From positions 588,867 through 652,866 of the forward strand of contig SSNP01000107.1 in NCBI GenBank assembly GCA_006937955.1: a stretch of 64,000 nucleotides of DNA, written 5' to 3'. Under the pieces are notes generated by a model. The model had not been told where the DNA came from and did no database searches. It saw only the letters and a program-made list of their open reading frames with translations. The first letter of the stretch is position 1. The number at the start of each line of letters is the position of its first letter. Made by a program: the position numbers and the translations under genes. Shown piece after piece: positions 39,952 through 50,299 of this stretch. Source of the stretch: Pachypanchax playfairii. Taxonomy: Eukaryota > Chordata > Actinopteri > Cyprinodontiformes > Aplocheilidae.

Positions 39952-40915
39952 CTGTTTACATTGAAACCCTAAAAAAAAAACAGTTACCCCCACGGGGCTT
40001 CGACAATTTAAAACATGTGTAATAAATGGAAAGCAGAAGGAGTTTAGACAAGCTTGAGTGCAGCTGGGAAATGAGTTTGTGATTAGAGAAATAGTCAGTA
40101 GTCGCTCCACACCGAATGTTTAAACAAGGAATTCAATATTTATTTTTCATTTATTTTATGAATAAATTAAATTTAAGTTTGAACTCTTAGTAAAACAGAA
40201 AAGGTGCTACATGTAGAAATAGTTCAAATGGAAAAAATTATTTCTGCCTTTTTGTCAACTTCCACAATTAACACAGAAATGTAGCACCAACATATAAAAG
40301 AACTCTGTGTTTAATATAACGGTCCATTTCCCTTTTCAATCAATCACAGCTCACAAGACTTTAAAATAATACGTACCAATAGTAATTAGTTGAACTTTTT
40401 TTTGGCATTCCACAATCTATAGACTTCCTCAGTGTAACGCGATAAACTCAAGAGAAGTAGTAAAGGCATTCCACAAACTAGAGAAAAGCTCCGTGAAGTA
40501 GAAATCAGCATTATTATATTTCACGATCCGGACATACATTTAATACTTTGTTGAGACTAGATTTGTTCAGCAACTTCCAGGAATTGTTCATGTTTTAACT
40601 CCTGACCCCGTTCCAGTTGCTTCATGCGCATTTACGCAAAAAGGAAAACAGAAATTCCCCCCAGTTAAGGGTTAATGTGTGTCATCATACCAAATATACT
40701 AGATTACTTACAAAAATGCTGTTGAATGTGCCATTATAAAACAGCACAGGCTTGTTAAGTGTTAGTTGGTACGTCAGGTCAGTCCCTGGTTCCAACAACT
40801 GGTCTCCTGAGCTTGGACCGAAAGGGAAAAACTCGTCCCGACTTATGCTCTGCACTGAAACCAAAAGTCCGACAAAACTCACAAATACGAGACATCGTTG
40901 TTTCTGCCACCCCAT
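21469..40915 (-). CDS. nid1: nid1, nidogen-1 (entactin), complete, 20 coding exons
   Basis: Nidogen-1 is a secreted basement-membrane glycoprotein that links laminin to collagen IV and perlecan. Coding exons, minus strand: 40915-40712, 39354-39061, 38961-38735, 38660-38401, 37719-37579, 37436-37185, 37099-36899, 36666-36436, 36287-36150, 35696-35568, 28430-28287, 27641-27525, 27428-27201, 27056-26884, 26312-26186, 26106-25935, 24438-24281, 24199-24076, 22080-21968, 21593-21469. All junctions are GT/AG and all phases agree. The total is 3558 nt, 1185 residues plus TGA, against about 1247 in human; most of the difference lies in a shorter linker after the NIDO module. The start MGWQKQRCLVFVSFVG opens a signal peptide of about 23 residues. 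No frameshift or missing domain was found. Whether this is the fish a or b paralogue cannot be decided here. Confidence 0.96.
22113..24075. other. nid1 intron 18, with one inverted-repeat element
   Basis: The intron 22081-24075 holds a TIR element at 23082-23675 and otherwise AT-rich sequence without supported features. Confidence 0.6.
23082..23675. mobile_element. MITE-like element with TTTAAAGAGG termini
   Basis: The block begins TTTAAAGAGGCCC and ends GGACCTCTTTAAA, so 12 of 13 terminal bases are inverted repeats. The interior is GC-richer than the intron around it and has no transposase ORF. Superfamily unknown; the outer TTTAAA may include a target duplication. Confidence 0.55.
24609..24958. 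mobile_element. hAT-like MITE with GATGCACCGATACC-type ends
   Basis: Starts TAGAGATGCAATGATACC and ends GTATCGGTGCATCCCTA, imperfect inverted repeats of a type common in fish hAT MITEs. Flanking octamers AATATAAT and AATGAAAT agree at 6 of 8 bases, consistent with a decayed 8-bp target duplication. It lies in the nid1 intron before exon 17. Confidence 0.5.
25143..25194. repeat. perfect 19-bp inverted repeat with 14-nt loop
   Basis: CCAGGCCCTCACGTCTTTG at 25143-25161 is exactly inverted at 25176-25194. It starts a CpG-richer block (to about 25620) that differs from the surrounding intron and is probably part of an unclassified repeat. Confidence 0.75.
25687..25880. mobile_element. partial hAT-like MITE, single end
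   Basis: TAGGGATGCACCGATACC at 25687 is the same type of end as that closing the element at 24958, but in opposite orientation. The following 100 bases resemble the inner part of that copy in reverse. The far end cannot be placed. Confidence 0.4.
26561..26680 (+). mobile_element. 5'-truncated SINE, same family
   Basis: Only the 3' part is present (GTGATGGACTGGCGACCTGT to CTGAACAGGAAAAGCGGGTA), ending in a GACT repeat. It lies in nid1 intron 14. Confidence 0.6.
27201..36287 (-). CDS. nid1: nid1 exons 9-13: EGF modules 2-5 and thyroglobulin type-1 domain
   Basis: Exon 9 is an EGF module (CFTGRHGCDTNAVC). Exon 10 is a calcium-binding EGF (DIDECRDNPQICGP). Exon 11 is an EGF (CEEGTHTCDIPDRAEC). 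Exon 12 is a second calcium-binding EGF (DIDECQSSRCHQNAAC). Exon 13 is a thyroglobulin type-1 domain with the diagnostic QCHGSTGYCWCVD. All are symmetric phase 1-1 exons. The intron between exons 10 and 11 (28431-35567) is about 7.1 kb and contains a DIRS-like element and other repeats. Confidence 0.95.
28640..29125 (+). mobile_element. L2-like LINE 3' fragment in nid1 intron 10
   Basis: Broken plus-strand frames match the tail of L2-type reverse transcriptases: DYYNAFFTFQQKAPQ, then a QKS-ARLL-like stretch, then FKILTLISR. Stops and frameshifts are frequent, so it is an old 5'-truncated copy. Confidence 0.5.
29903..33722 (-). mobile_element. DIRS-like tyrosine-recombinase retrotransposon, degraded, in nid1 intron 10
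   Basis: Read right to left, the minus strand shows a gag-like region (33722-32246), a reverse transcriptase (about 32100-31480) with PFGLS and the active-site FSYIDDYL, an RNase H-like stretch (31346-30942, with LSRGNPLYG and DVLLYAFPP), and a tyrosine recombinase (about 30840-29903) with the AKRISEL arginine box and the HSTRG box. This order and the absence of an integrase are typical of DIRS elements. Frames change several times, for example near 30750, so no full ORF remains. The recombinase homology stops after ICAAAS at about 29903, before the segment that carries the catalytic tyrosine. Outer repeats were not identified, so limits are approximate. Confidence 0.8.
32814..33170 (-). mobile_element. 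357-bp insertion in the DIRS gag region, possible solo LTR
   Basis: The insert is flanked by CTGGT at 32809-32813 and 33171-33175, a 5-bp direct repeat, and it splits gag-like sequence. On the minus strand it begins TGTAGGAGCC and carries a TATTTAAG-like box and CAATAAACA, as a long terminal repeat would. Its end, CAGTG, is not the canonical CA, so the class is uncertain. Confidence 0.4.
33977..34572. mobile_element. 596-bp inverted-repeat DNA element, copy 1
   Basis: Starts ACCCCTCCTTTCCACTGGA and ends TCCAGTGGAAAGCAGGGGT, inverted except at one base. A second copy lies at 46151-47181. No transposase is encoded, so it is non-autonomous. It abuts the right side of the DIRS-like element. Confidence 0.65.
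34573..35340 (-). repeat. unclassified, probably repetitive block with a 237-codon open frame
   Basis: The minus strand is open from 35335 to 34622 (237 codons) but the product is rich in C, F, S and V with no known domain, and it lacks splice or initiation features. The text, rich in AACAGGA and ACACAA motifs on the plus strand, is of a kind seen in dispersed fish repeats. I do not call it a gene. Confidence 0.3.
36436..37719 (-). CDS. nid1: nid1 exons 5-8: first EGF module and G2 beta-barrel
   Basis: Exon 5 encodes the first EGF module with six cysteines (SCANNRNKCSQLADCRDY ... CVAEG). Exons 6-8 (about residues 376-603) encode the G2 beta-barrel, known in the family to bind perlecan and collagen IV; landmarks are DLHSYVVVNDGRSYVAIS, ALEQPGFKNGF, GGEFTRQAEITF and QIFVLYDDNNRLLRYAMSN. 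Every exon here starts and ends in phase 1, the pattern of shuffled extracellular modules. Confidence 0.94.
38401..40915 (-). CDS. nid1: nid1 exons 1-4: signal peptide, NIDO (G1) module and linker
   Basis: Residues 1-23 are a hydrophobic signal peptide, then ISRDEFFPFGP begins the mature protein. The NIDO module spans roughly residues 90-265, with GDLDTSDGVGKVFFR, VVVTWVDI, and GLQGVWVFEIGAYSY at its end. The linker (about 265-328) is Q-, E- and T-rich and ends in NTEINVD. In human nidogen-1 this linker is longer and has an acidic DE run. An NGT glycosylation sequon lies near residue 61. Confidence 0.93.
39917..39951. repeat. (GT)n microsatellite in nid1 intron 1
   Basis: About 17 GT units with one GC interruption near the left end. 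Confidence 0.9.
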
Positions 40916-42227
40916 TGTTCTTCTTTTAGAGGGAGCTGATCAGTCCTGCGTTAGAAGAGCGTGTGCTAGAACTGGTCAAGGAGTTTTGGTCAGTGTGGGC
41001 GGAGCGCAAGAACAACCACGGACAGAAAGAAGTGGGTTACTCCATTCTACAGCTTAATTCAGAAAAAAAGATCTCAGAGTTTTAGGATTGTTTATTGCAT
41101 GTGGTATTCTGTGGGTATTTAGTGACATATGTAAGAGGAGTCGGAAGTGAAGTTATATTTTTTATTATTTATCCTAATTAATAAAACTGATTGAATCCGT
41201 GTTTTTCTAAAACATTATAAAACACCTCTCTTTGTCTGGATGATAAGATCCGGGGCCACTGAGTCTCTAAAAAGGAAAATGTTGGAGCTGTGACAACAGT
41301 TTGCGTACTGATGGACTTTTGGACTCTGGCCAATGGACCATCAGCGCATGGACCAGTAACCGGCAACAGAGCTCCATGCTCAGTTTGACAAAAACATTAT
41401 GTAAAAGACACATTATTCTCTTGAGTCATGCCACCTAGCTGGAATAATGAGAAGCAGTAGTTCACTTTGAAGCAGTCTCAGTCTGACCCACTAAGGGCGG
41501 ATCAGTCATCTGTGCAGCACTTTCATAACTGTCAGGAGATCCATGGTCCCCATTAATCTTCATTATTGTTTTTTGAGTTTTGGACATTCATGTGGAGCCA
41601 CTACATCCTGTAATGTCTGTTCCATAGTTTGAGCAGCCAAGAAAAAGATATGATTTCTGTCATTCATATTATCAAGAAGTCTGATTATCTGAATCAGTCC
41701 AGGACCAGATCAAAATTATTATTACAAATTAGGTTTTTTAGATTCAGTGTTTTAAACGACTTTCTGGCAAAATCTAACTTAAAACTTCTTAACACTTTTA
41801 AAGGGTTAAAATACTTACAGCTCACATCCAGACTGGGGCCATAACTTGCAATGAAAGTTGCCACTGATTAGTTTAACAGATTCACAAAGCAAACAAGCTA
41901 AGAACAGCTGCTAGAGAAGACCTGCATACATCTGTCAAAAACTGCCCCCCCCCACTGATGCTCATTGAAATGTAAAGAATGATTATAAAGTTTACATGGA
42001 TACTATCCCAATGAGAAACTATGCTGTAGTTTTACAGGCTTGTGAGTCTAAACTGCATGAATAATTTTGTCTGAGTTATAAATAAAAGGGCTGGAAGTTT
42101 TGGATTGAATGTGAGTTCATTTACATTTTTGTGGTATCAGTGATTAAAGTGATACGTGATCTTTATGTCCAAACATCAAAATTGATCATTTACGCAACAC
42201 TAACATTATTTATGTATGATTAAATAA

Positions 42228-42389
<162 letters not shown>

Positions 42390-43500
42390 CTCCTCAGTCG
42401 TTATCCTGGTCCTCCAGGTGATACTGAAGAGGCGTGTCATCCATGATGACCCCATAACATCCAGAGCCTTCAACATTTCAGGGCAAATCTCATCCACTCA
42501 TGGTGCCTTGCTGCTGGGCAGCTTTTTAACTACTTTAGTAATCTCAGCCAATGTGATGGATTTGACCCCCCCCCCCCAAGTCTTCAGACTCCACCTCCTC
42601 AGTGGAGGACATGGTGATTGAGTTTAGGAAGTCCAGTGCCCCACCCAAACCAAATACAACCTGAGATTGGCTCTGCTTTCTCTTTCTGAGTCAACAAACA
42701 GTTTACCAGAACCTCTTTCAGGCCAACTGAAAGTCTTTCTCTATGGTATCTCTGAATTCCTTCCACACTTGGACTTCTGTAACCGCAGAAGCTGCTGTCC
42801 TTCTGGTTGCTGCTATGACAGGAACCTTTCTGGCTTCAGCTCCTGGGAGCCACATCTACAATGGAGGATTAGACCATGGTCCACCAGCATTCCAACATGT
42901 CCCCAGCCTCCTTTGATATGCAGAAAAAATCTCTTGGAGGTACAAGTTGAAGGTCCTCACTACTTGTTTGGATTAACCAGATCTGTTTGGTATCTTCCCC
43001 TGTGGATAGATCCAGCTCACAGCTCTGCCTCTCTCTTTACCAGAATGTCCACAGTCTTAAGTCTGATGATCCAATTACGAAAGCAATCATAGACCTTGTG
43101 CTCAAAGTGGCCCGGTACCAGGTAAATTATGGACCTCCCTATGTTCAAACATGAACCATGCCTAGCACAGAAGTCCAATAACAAAACACTGGTTGGATTC
43201 AGATCAAGGAGATCGTTCCTCCTAATCTGCCCACTCCAGGTAACACTGACATTGCCTGCATTGAAATCACCCGGATAAAAGACGGGATGCTAAAACAGCA
43301 GCCGCTCTAGAACACCATCCAGAGACCCCGAGAAGACTGAATAATCTAAACTGCTGTTTGGTGCATGTGCAGAGATAACAGTCAGAATCTTCCTTTCTGC
43401 AACTCAAAGCTGCAGGGAAGCCCCTCTTGTTCACCGGAAAGAAATAAAAAACTGAGGTGAGGATTGCCACACCCGCAACCAAGTATGTCTAGTTGGTAAC
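42390..43500 (-). mobile_element. degraded LINE with endonuclease and reverse-transcriptase remnants
   Basis: On the minus strand 43482-43267 reads MVAGVAILTS...FRLFSLLGVSGW..., continuing in another frame into DFNAG and WSGQIRRNDLLDLNP, an AP-endonuclease signature of non-LTR elements. Farther on, 42497-42400 reads MDEICPEMLKALDVMG, the start of a reverse transcriptase. The frames are broken and most of the reverse transcriptase is missing. Confidence 0.6.
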
Positions 43501-45070
43501 TCTCAACCTTTCACTCACCAGCTTCAACTCCTTTACCAACAACGAGGTGATGTTCCAAGTTCTGAAAACCAGTTTATGTTGCAGGGGATCCAGATGCCTA
43601 AGCATCCGCCTTGCCACCTGGCTGCTACAGACACGGAAACATCATTTTCCTGCAGGTCTTCAATATGTTGAACAAACATGTTTAACATCTATAATGGAGA
43701 AATAGGAATAATTATATTTTATCTGTATAAACCACCGTGGAGAAATGTATCTCGTGTCTTTGTTCTGTGTCTGATAATGTCTATTTATCTTTACACAGAG
43801 TCTGTCCATAAGCACAAACATAAAAATGCAAACCAGAGCCAAATTCTTTGTGGGTGTTTAAAATACTTGGCCAAATAAACCTGATTGTGATTCTGTTTCT
43901 ATCTTTGCACGGTTAAAAGGTGACACCCTCTGGTCATTTTGTGAAACTTGCTTTTGCAGCTCCACAGTTCTGCCTCCGCAAAAAACACACAGTTCAACAT
44001 AATCTGATCGACACACACTAAATAACATTTTTGTAACAATTATTTGAACGTTTCTTCAAATCATCCCAAATTCGGTATTTAGAACAATAATGTAGCTGAT
44101 TCATTTATTTTTAAACACGTTTGTCTTCTTCAGACTCGTGGTGTCTGATGGGATATTATACCTCCGGGACATTGATGTCATTAGCTGTGATTTCATTACT
44201 GTGTTGCCTGGGAACTAGCAGACTGTTGTCCAGTGTCTCTATAAAAGGATCGTGGTCTGTTAATACGACCGAGAGATGTTTCATCACCACACCACTCTTG
44301 TTATTTTTGATTTACAGGCAAAACTAGAGACGTGGGTGATTTAAAGGGCTAGAAGCAGCACTGGGAGAAAAACTCTGAATAAAGTCTATAGGGGTGCATT
44401 TTCATTGTTTTTTCTATTTTATATCTAAGAGGCCCGACTGTGTGTTATACAGTCCAGCATCCTGTTTGGTGTGACCGGTTTTCCAAAAGAATAATGTGTC
44501 AAAAAGTCAAAGGTGGATGGAGAAAGTGTTATCTTTGGATTTTCCCACGATCACATGCCCCAGTCTGTAACACAAGAACCCTACAGCTGAAAAACATAAA
44601 CAACCTTCACCGGGTTTAATTAAATAACTTTTTACTTTTGGATTCAAAACACTAAGTCTGTGACTGTGAACAGAAGCTAGAAACTAAGAGGAATCACCAC
44701 CTATTTAAAGATATACATCCAGATGTTCTACAGAAAATAAAAGACAGTGTCTGAAAAAAAATGATAAAATATGAAGATAATTTTGATATCATTAAATGAA
44801 TAATAAATATAGAAATCACACATTTCTTCATTTTTTTATATACACAAATTATTTTTAAGCTTTATGTCTTTCACTCATAATAGAAACCAGAAATGATGTT
44901 TGTTCATTCTGACACTTCTTCTTTTGACTGTTGACATCAAATTTGAGAAAAAGCAGCAAAATACAAAGAGACGTGAGATGGTTTAAAACCTTTGCAGTCT
45001 TGTAGTAGGTATAGCTGCTTTTTATGATGAATGTCATGCATCAGAGTAAAATCAAAGTAAATAGATGTAG

Positions 45071-45283
45071 CAGGGGTGTCAAACTCCAGGCCTCGAGGGC
45101 CACTATCCTGCATGTTTTAGATGTTTCCCTGTTTCAACACACCTGATTCAAATCCTCTGCATTTCAACAAGTTCTGCAGAAGCCTGTTAACGACTTGTTC
45201 ATTTGAATCAGGTGTGTTGAAACAGGGAAACATCTAAAACATGCAGGATAGTGGCCCTCGAGGCCTGGAGTTTGACACCCCTG
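45071..45283. mobile_element. hairpin MITE with 83-bp perfect arms upstream of gpr137b
   Basis: CAGGGGTGTCAAACTCCAGG at 45071 begins an 83-base arm that is exactly inverted at 45201-45283, around a 47-base loop. The CAGGGGTGTC ends are of hAT type. No clear 8-bp target duplication was seen. It ends 391 bases before the gpr137b ATG. Confidence 0.85.
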
Positions 45284-45674
45284 TTAGAGGGATGAGCTGC
45301 TCGGTGGGAAGCGCCACCGCAGGGTTAAAGGTACAGCAGCGTGCGTCACTTCTCACGCAGCGTCACGTAATGGACCGGCGGTGAGGGGGAGGCTGGTCCT
45401 CGAGTCTCTGCAGCTCAGCTCGCTCCACATCACTGATCATGTGCTTCGTTCGCAGGCTGTCTCTGGCTCCTTTGCAGGAAGTTGGACCTGTTTCCTTCCC
45501 CATAGCTTGTTTCTCCTCACCCTGTTTGACAGCTGCTGTTTTGTTTTCTTCCGCCGTTTTTCCGGGTTCTAGCAGCGACTCTCGGCTGGGCCCGACAGCC
45601 TGAGGTTGGCTCGGTGAAGCCCGAGGACCTGCTTCCTCTACCGGCGAACACCGTCCGCTGACGGAGCTAAAGTC
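45284..45674 (+). promoter_or_regulatory. gpr137b promoter and 5' leader region
   Basis: This stretch is clearly richer in GC and CpG than its surroundings and contains GCGTCACGTAATG near 45359. No TATA box is evident. It directly precedes the ATG, so it should hold the transcription start and the leader. The exact start is not visible. Confidence 0.5.
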
Positions 45675-48600
45675 ATGGAGGGCCTGGTGGAGGAGAAGCA
45701 GCTGTCGCTGGTGGAGAAGTTCCTGCCGTTACCGACACTGAGACCAGCCGTTCCTCCTTACGTGACTTTGAGCTTGACGGTGGTCTACACCGCCTTCTAC
45801 TCCCTCCTCTTCATCTTCATCTACGTCCAGCTCTGGCTGGTCCTGCGTTACCGACACAAGCGCCTGAGTTACCAGACTGTGTTTCTGTTCCTGTGCCTGC
45901 TGTGGTCGGCGCTGCGCACCTTGCTCTTCTCCTTCTACTTCAGGAACTTTGTGACAGCGAACACTCTGGGACCTTTTCCCTTCTGGCTTCTCTACTGCTT
46001 CCCGGTCTGCCTGCAGTTCTTCACTCTCAGTCTCATGAACCTTTACTTTGCACAGGTGAGTCAGGAGAGAGGATCATTCAATCATCTGCATCATCTTATC
46101 ATATGCAGGGGCGTGTAGAAAATGTTGTTGGGGGGCACATGTGGTCCATAACCCCTCCTTTCCACCGGACGTGTAATAATAATAATAATAAACTTTATTT
46201 ATATTGCACCTTTCACAGGTAAAAATCACAAAGTGCTTCACAATGAATTCAATAAACAGTAAAAGATAAAAAGAATAATAATCACACCAAAAGTCCAGTC
46301 AACCAAAAGCTCGCCCAAATAAAAGTGTCTTCAGCTGCCTTTTAAAAGAATCAACAGTGTCAGTCTCACGAAGGGGCAAAGGCAGGGCATTCCACAGATT
46401 TGGAGCCACGGCCTGAAAGGATCGATCTCCTCTGCTTTTAAAGCGAGTTTTTGGAACCATGAGGAGGTTCTGGTCTGAAGATCGGAGCGAGCGACCAGAT
46501 ATGTACGAGTGAAGGAGATCACGAATATATTTTGGAGCCTGCCCATGCAAGGCTCTGATGGTCAAAACGAGAATTTTAAAATCAATTCGAAATTTAATGG
46601 GCAGCCAGAAGACAACACTGTGTAAGTGTTGCATAATTTATCCTAATAGATGTGTTTTACTTGCAAAATCAGCCGCGTGCCCCTTCCAACTGGGAGAGTT
46701 TTAGTGTATCACTTGCGTTGCATCCAGCTGGTCCCAGGACGAAATCACATGAGAATTGCAAAATCATGCGTGATTTCGCCAGTACACTAAACAACAACAA
46801 GCAGGGAGAAAGACAACAACATGTATTCAGATGGTATGTAGTTTATTTTCACACCAACTACGGACTTTATACCATCACATTTTTTCGTAGTCAAGCAAAT
46901 GGGAATATGCACGTGTCCTTTATTTTGAAACTTCCGGGTATTTTACTTTTTACGAATGCCTGATTTCCTGTCTAGTCCAAACTAAACTGCTGAGCTTGAC
47001 GCGTTTTAGAAGTGTAGCTCGTAAAAAATACAACAGTCACGTAGATTCAGGAGAGGGACACGACACTATGCTTCTGAGACGCGTCAGATTCGCGCTGCTT
47101 CGCAGTCCCATTGACTTTAATATCAGAGATCAGCTGTGTAGTACACTTCACTGATGTTACTCGTACTGTGGAAAGGAGGGATAACCTTAAAAAAAAAGTT
47201 TTTACAAAATTATAGATTATTATGATTTAAGAGGCTACCAGAAACCAAGATGAAGTCAATGAAGCACAATGCTAATGATACACTTTAATTAATCATTATC
47301 TTTAATTAATGAAAAAGTATTGATTGAATTGGATTATCTCAGCTTGGGGTGTCCAGTCTAAATGAATGGGTGACCTGTGCCCCCGTCCCCTCTGGACACA
47401 CCCCTGGTCATATAAAACATAATGCTAATCTCCCAGAATTCCCCCTGCAGTCACAGGGAATGAAACGTGACAGAAATGAGGGTGCACGGCGCTTTTTGTG
47501 CATATCATCAGGTTTCTGAGTCGAGCTGTCCGGTTTGCACCACAGTGGATGAACTGAGTTAGAGTGTAACAACAGACATTTGATTTGACTTGTAATTCCT
47601 CATCAGAGTAATGAATTCAGCTCATATTTAAACGTTTGTCGAAGACTTTAATTATGTTGACGCCAAAAATATTTTGAAGAAAACCACAATTAACATTATT
47701 GTCTTGATTCAGACGTCGCTGAAAGCTCTTAGCGCTGCAAAATCTGACAGTAATGTCACTGTTCCTCCGTTGCTGTCGGTTGTAAGATCCTCTCATTCAG
47801 ATCTGCAACAAAATGTGACGTTGTGAATCGTTTTCACACTCCACATTTCAGCCGAGGCCTGCTTGGCTCTCTGCTTCAGACTTATTTTTAACATAATCCT
47901 CTTATATGAATCACAGTTGAGTAGTAACAGTAAAGGCTGAAAATTCTGCATCTTTAGCTCAAAACTGTCATTTTCAAACTTCCTCTTTTACAAGAATGTC
48001 GTTGTTTATTTGATGTGCATGAATAGAGAAGTGAAAATGGTGTGACACATTTGCACGTTGATGTTTTTCTCTCTTTCAGGTTGTTTTTAAGGCAAAGTCC
48101 AAGTATGCACCAGAGCTGCTGAGGTACAGGTGAGAACAGCTGATTTTGGTTCGTTTCTGTCACAGTTCTTAGTTTGAGTTGCGACAATGATAATAAATGT
48201 CTGTTTTCTTCCCCTAAACGCCAGGCTGCCGCTGTATCTCTGCTTCCTGTTCATTAGCCTGGTGTTTTTAGTGGTGAACTTGGCGTGCGCCCTGCTGGTG
48301 AGGATGTCCTCTGCAGAAACGCACACCATCGTGCTGGTGAGAGTGGCGATCAACGACACACTTTTTGTTCTGTGTGCGATCTCTCTCTCTTTATGCCTGT
48401 ACAAGATCGCCAAGATGTCACTGGCCAATATTTACCTGGAGTCCAAGGTGAGACTAAACAGCGCCTGACCCCACCGTGTTTTTACCGGATCACGTTTCCT
48501 GTCAGCTTGTTGATTTGTATGATCTCGTGCAGGGAACGTCGGTGTGTCAGGTGACGGTTATAGGAGCCATCGTGATCCTCCTTTACGCTTCCAGGGCTTG

Positions 48601-49958
48601 CTACAACCTGGTTGTCTTGGGACTCTCAAACAACAGCATTAACTCATTTGACTACGACTGGTACAACGTGTCGGACCAGGTGAATCAACAGATGTCGCAA
48701 CGCTTCAGTGGAGCTGTTCAGAATTTTGGCAGATAAACTCGATTTGTTTTCTTGTCGGGTGAAGTTAGTTTTGCTTCACTGAGTAGAAACAGTAATCTGA
48801 TTCCTCTCGTTTTGATCCAAACCTTCACTTTTTCACCTTAAAATACATTCAAAATGCAATTTTTTGGATTTGAAGGAGTCTTGATTTGGTCACACCTGCA
48901 GCTACTTGCAGTGTCAGAATTCCAGGAACGACAAAACAAGATTTTATAAACAGAGTAGTTAGTAATCATTCCTTTTCTTTATTATTTAAAGAAGCAGACT
49001 TTGATAACGCTGCAATCAGCAAGGCACCGATGGAAAAAGCCAATTATCTGGATCACAGATCTTTGTTAAAATTACTTCCTTTAAATATTTTTCATTTAAT
49101 CTTTTGTAAACTTTAAATAACTGAGAATATTTTGTAGTGTAATTATCAATAAAAGCTGTGCTACACTTAAAAAATAACTTGTTTCACCAAGTGTATATTA
49201 TATTATATTATATTATATTATATTATATTATATTATATTATATTATATTATATTATATTATATTATATTATATTTTATTTTATTTTATTTAATTTATTTA
49301 TTTATTTATTTATTTATTTAGCAGAATCCTGTTATCAAGTTTAGATCATTGATATAAAATCTGGCAGCTTGTGTCGGAGCTGTTTGTAATGTTTTTTTTT
49401 TTTTTCTGAATTTCAGGCAGATTTACAGCTGACTCTGGGTGATGCTGGCTACATCGTCTTCGGAGTGGTTTTGTTTGTGTGGGAGCTGCTTCCTACGTCT
49501 CTAGTCGTATTCTTCTTCAGAGTGCGGAAGCCTAATTTAGACAGGGTGAGCCTGCAGTAACGCTAGTTATTCTTAAATGTCATTACTTCTCATTACAGTG
49601 TTTTTTGTGAACAGTCTCGGTTGTTTTTGATTCCATCAGAGCTCCTCTGGCCTTCCTGGTCACGTCTTCTCCTCCAGGGCTTATTTCTTTGACAACCCTC
49701 GGCGCTACGATAGCGATGACGACCTAGCCTGGAGCGTCATGCCTCAGAACATCCAAGCCAGGTAAAAATCCAATCCTGTCTACCGAAACCTGCTGTAAGG
49801 ATAAAAACACTCATCATTTGTGTGTTTTGTCGTCCTCCAGCTTGGCTGCTGATAGTTACGAGTGGGGGAGTCAGAACAGCGGCATCGGCGCCTACATAGG
49901 AAGTGACGACAGTTACAACGTCCCGCCTCCTCTGCCAGAAGAGCTCAGCCACTACTGA
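45675..49958 (+). CDS. gpr137b: gpr137b, lysosomal integral membrane protein GPR137B, complete (7 exons)
   Basis: GPR137B is a seven-pass lysosomal membrane protein reported to help recruit Rag GTPases for mTORC1 signalling. Exons: 45675-46055, 48080-48129, 48225-48447, 48533-48679, 49417-49545, 49640-49761, 49841-49958. They total 1170 nt, 389 residues and TGA (human about 399). All junctions are GT/AG and in phase. Membrane segments lie near residues 29-57, 69-90, 101-125, 148-169, 184-203, 225-248 and 277-301. Family landmarks are FKAKSKYAPELLRYR, VAINDTLFVLCAISLSLCLY, NIYLESKGTSVCQVT, FDYDWYNVSDQ and YFFDNPRRYDSDDDLAW. The start was chosen as the first ATG of the open frame in a GTCATGG context. 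The C-terminal tail is diverged and ends PEELSHY. Confidence 0.96.
46151..47181. mobile_element. 596-bp-type inverted-repeat element, copy 2, split by a LINE
   Basis: Starts ACCCCTCCTTTCCACCGGA and ends TGGAAAGGAGGGA. Inner parts match copy 1 (33977-34572), for example GCAGGGAGAAAGACAACAAC. It is in gpr137b intron 1 in the same orientation as copy 1. A LINE fragment at about 46173-46655 interrupts it. Confidence 0.65.
46173..46655 (-). mobile_element. 5'-truncated L2-like LINE nested in the inverted-repeat element
   Basis: The minus strand 46634-46299 is open and reads as the C-terminal part of an L2-type reverse transcriptase: LPIKFRIDFKILVLTIRAL, RSLRSSDQNLLMVPK, APNLWNALPLPLRE. Its 3' tail is the AAT repeat (minus-strand TTA repeat) at 46173-46193, next to TTTATTTATATTGCACC. 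The element stops abruptly at its 5' side, as target-primed insertion usually leaves it. Confidence 0.75.
49194..49320. repeat. compound AT microsatellite in gpr137b intron 4
   Basis: Runs of TTATA, then TTTTA, then TTTA units, about 125 bases in all. Confidence 0.95.
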
Positions 49959-50081
49959 GAGGACTTCAGAATGACTCCGTGTCATTTTATCTGTATATTT
50001 TTGCACAGTTTGTTACTGACCGAGGGACAGTAGTTGAATAAGGCTTTCAACTTTTACGTTATCTGTTTTTTTTGTCCTGAG

Positions 50082-50087
50082 AATAAA
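50082..50087 (+). terminator. candidate gpr137b polyadenylation signal
   Basis: AATAAA about 125 bases after the stop codon; the first canonical signal downstream. Confidence 0.4.
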
Positions 50088-50299
50088 CAAAAAGACTTTT
50101 GCCAGTTTAAAAACCCCAAACTGGGATGTTACTTCTGCACATTCCTCGTACTGATGATCTGCTCTGAAACTACTTTACTTCTATACGTCATGTTGAAAAC
50201 AACATATATCTTGACCTTTGTAATATGTACTGTATTACTATTTTATGTACTGTCTATGACTATGTTCACTTTCATACAGAGGTGTTTATAAAGAAGAGA

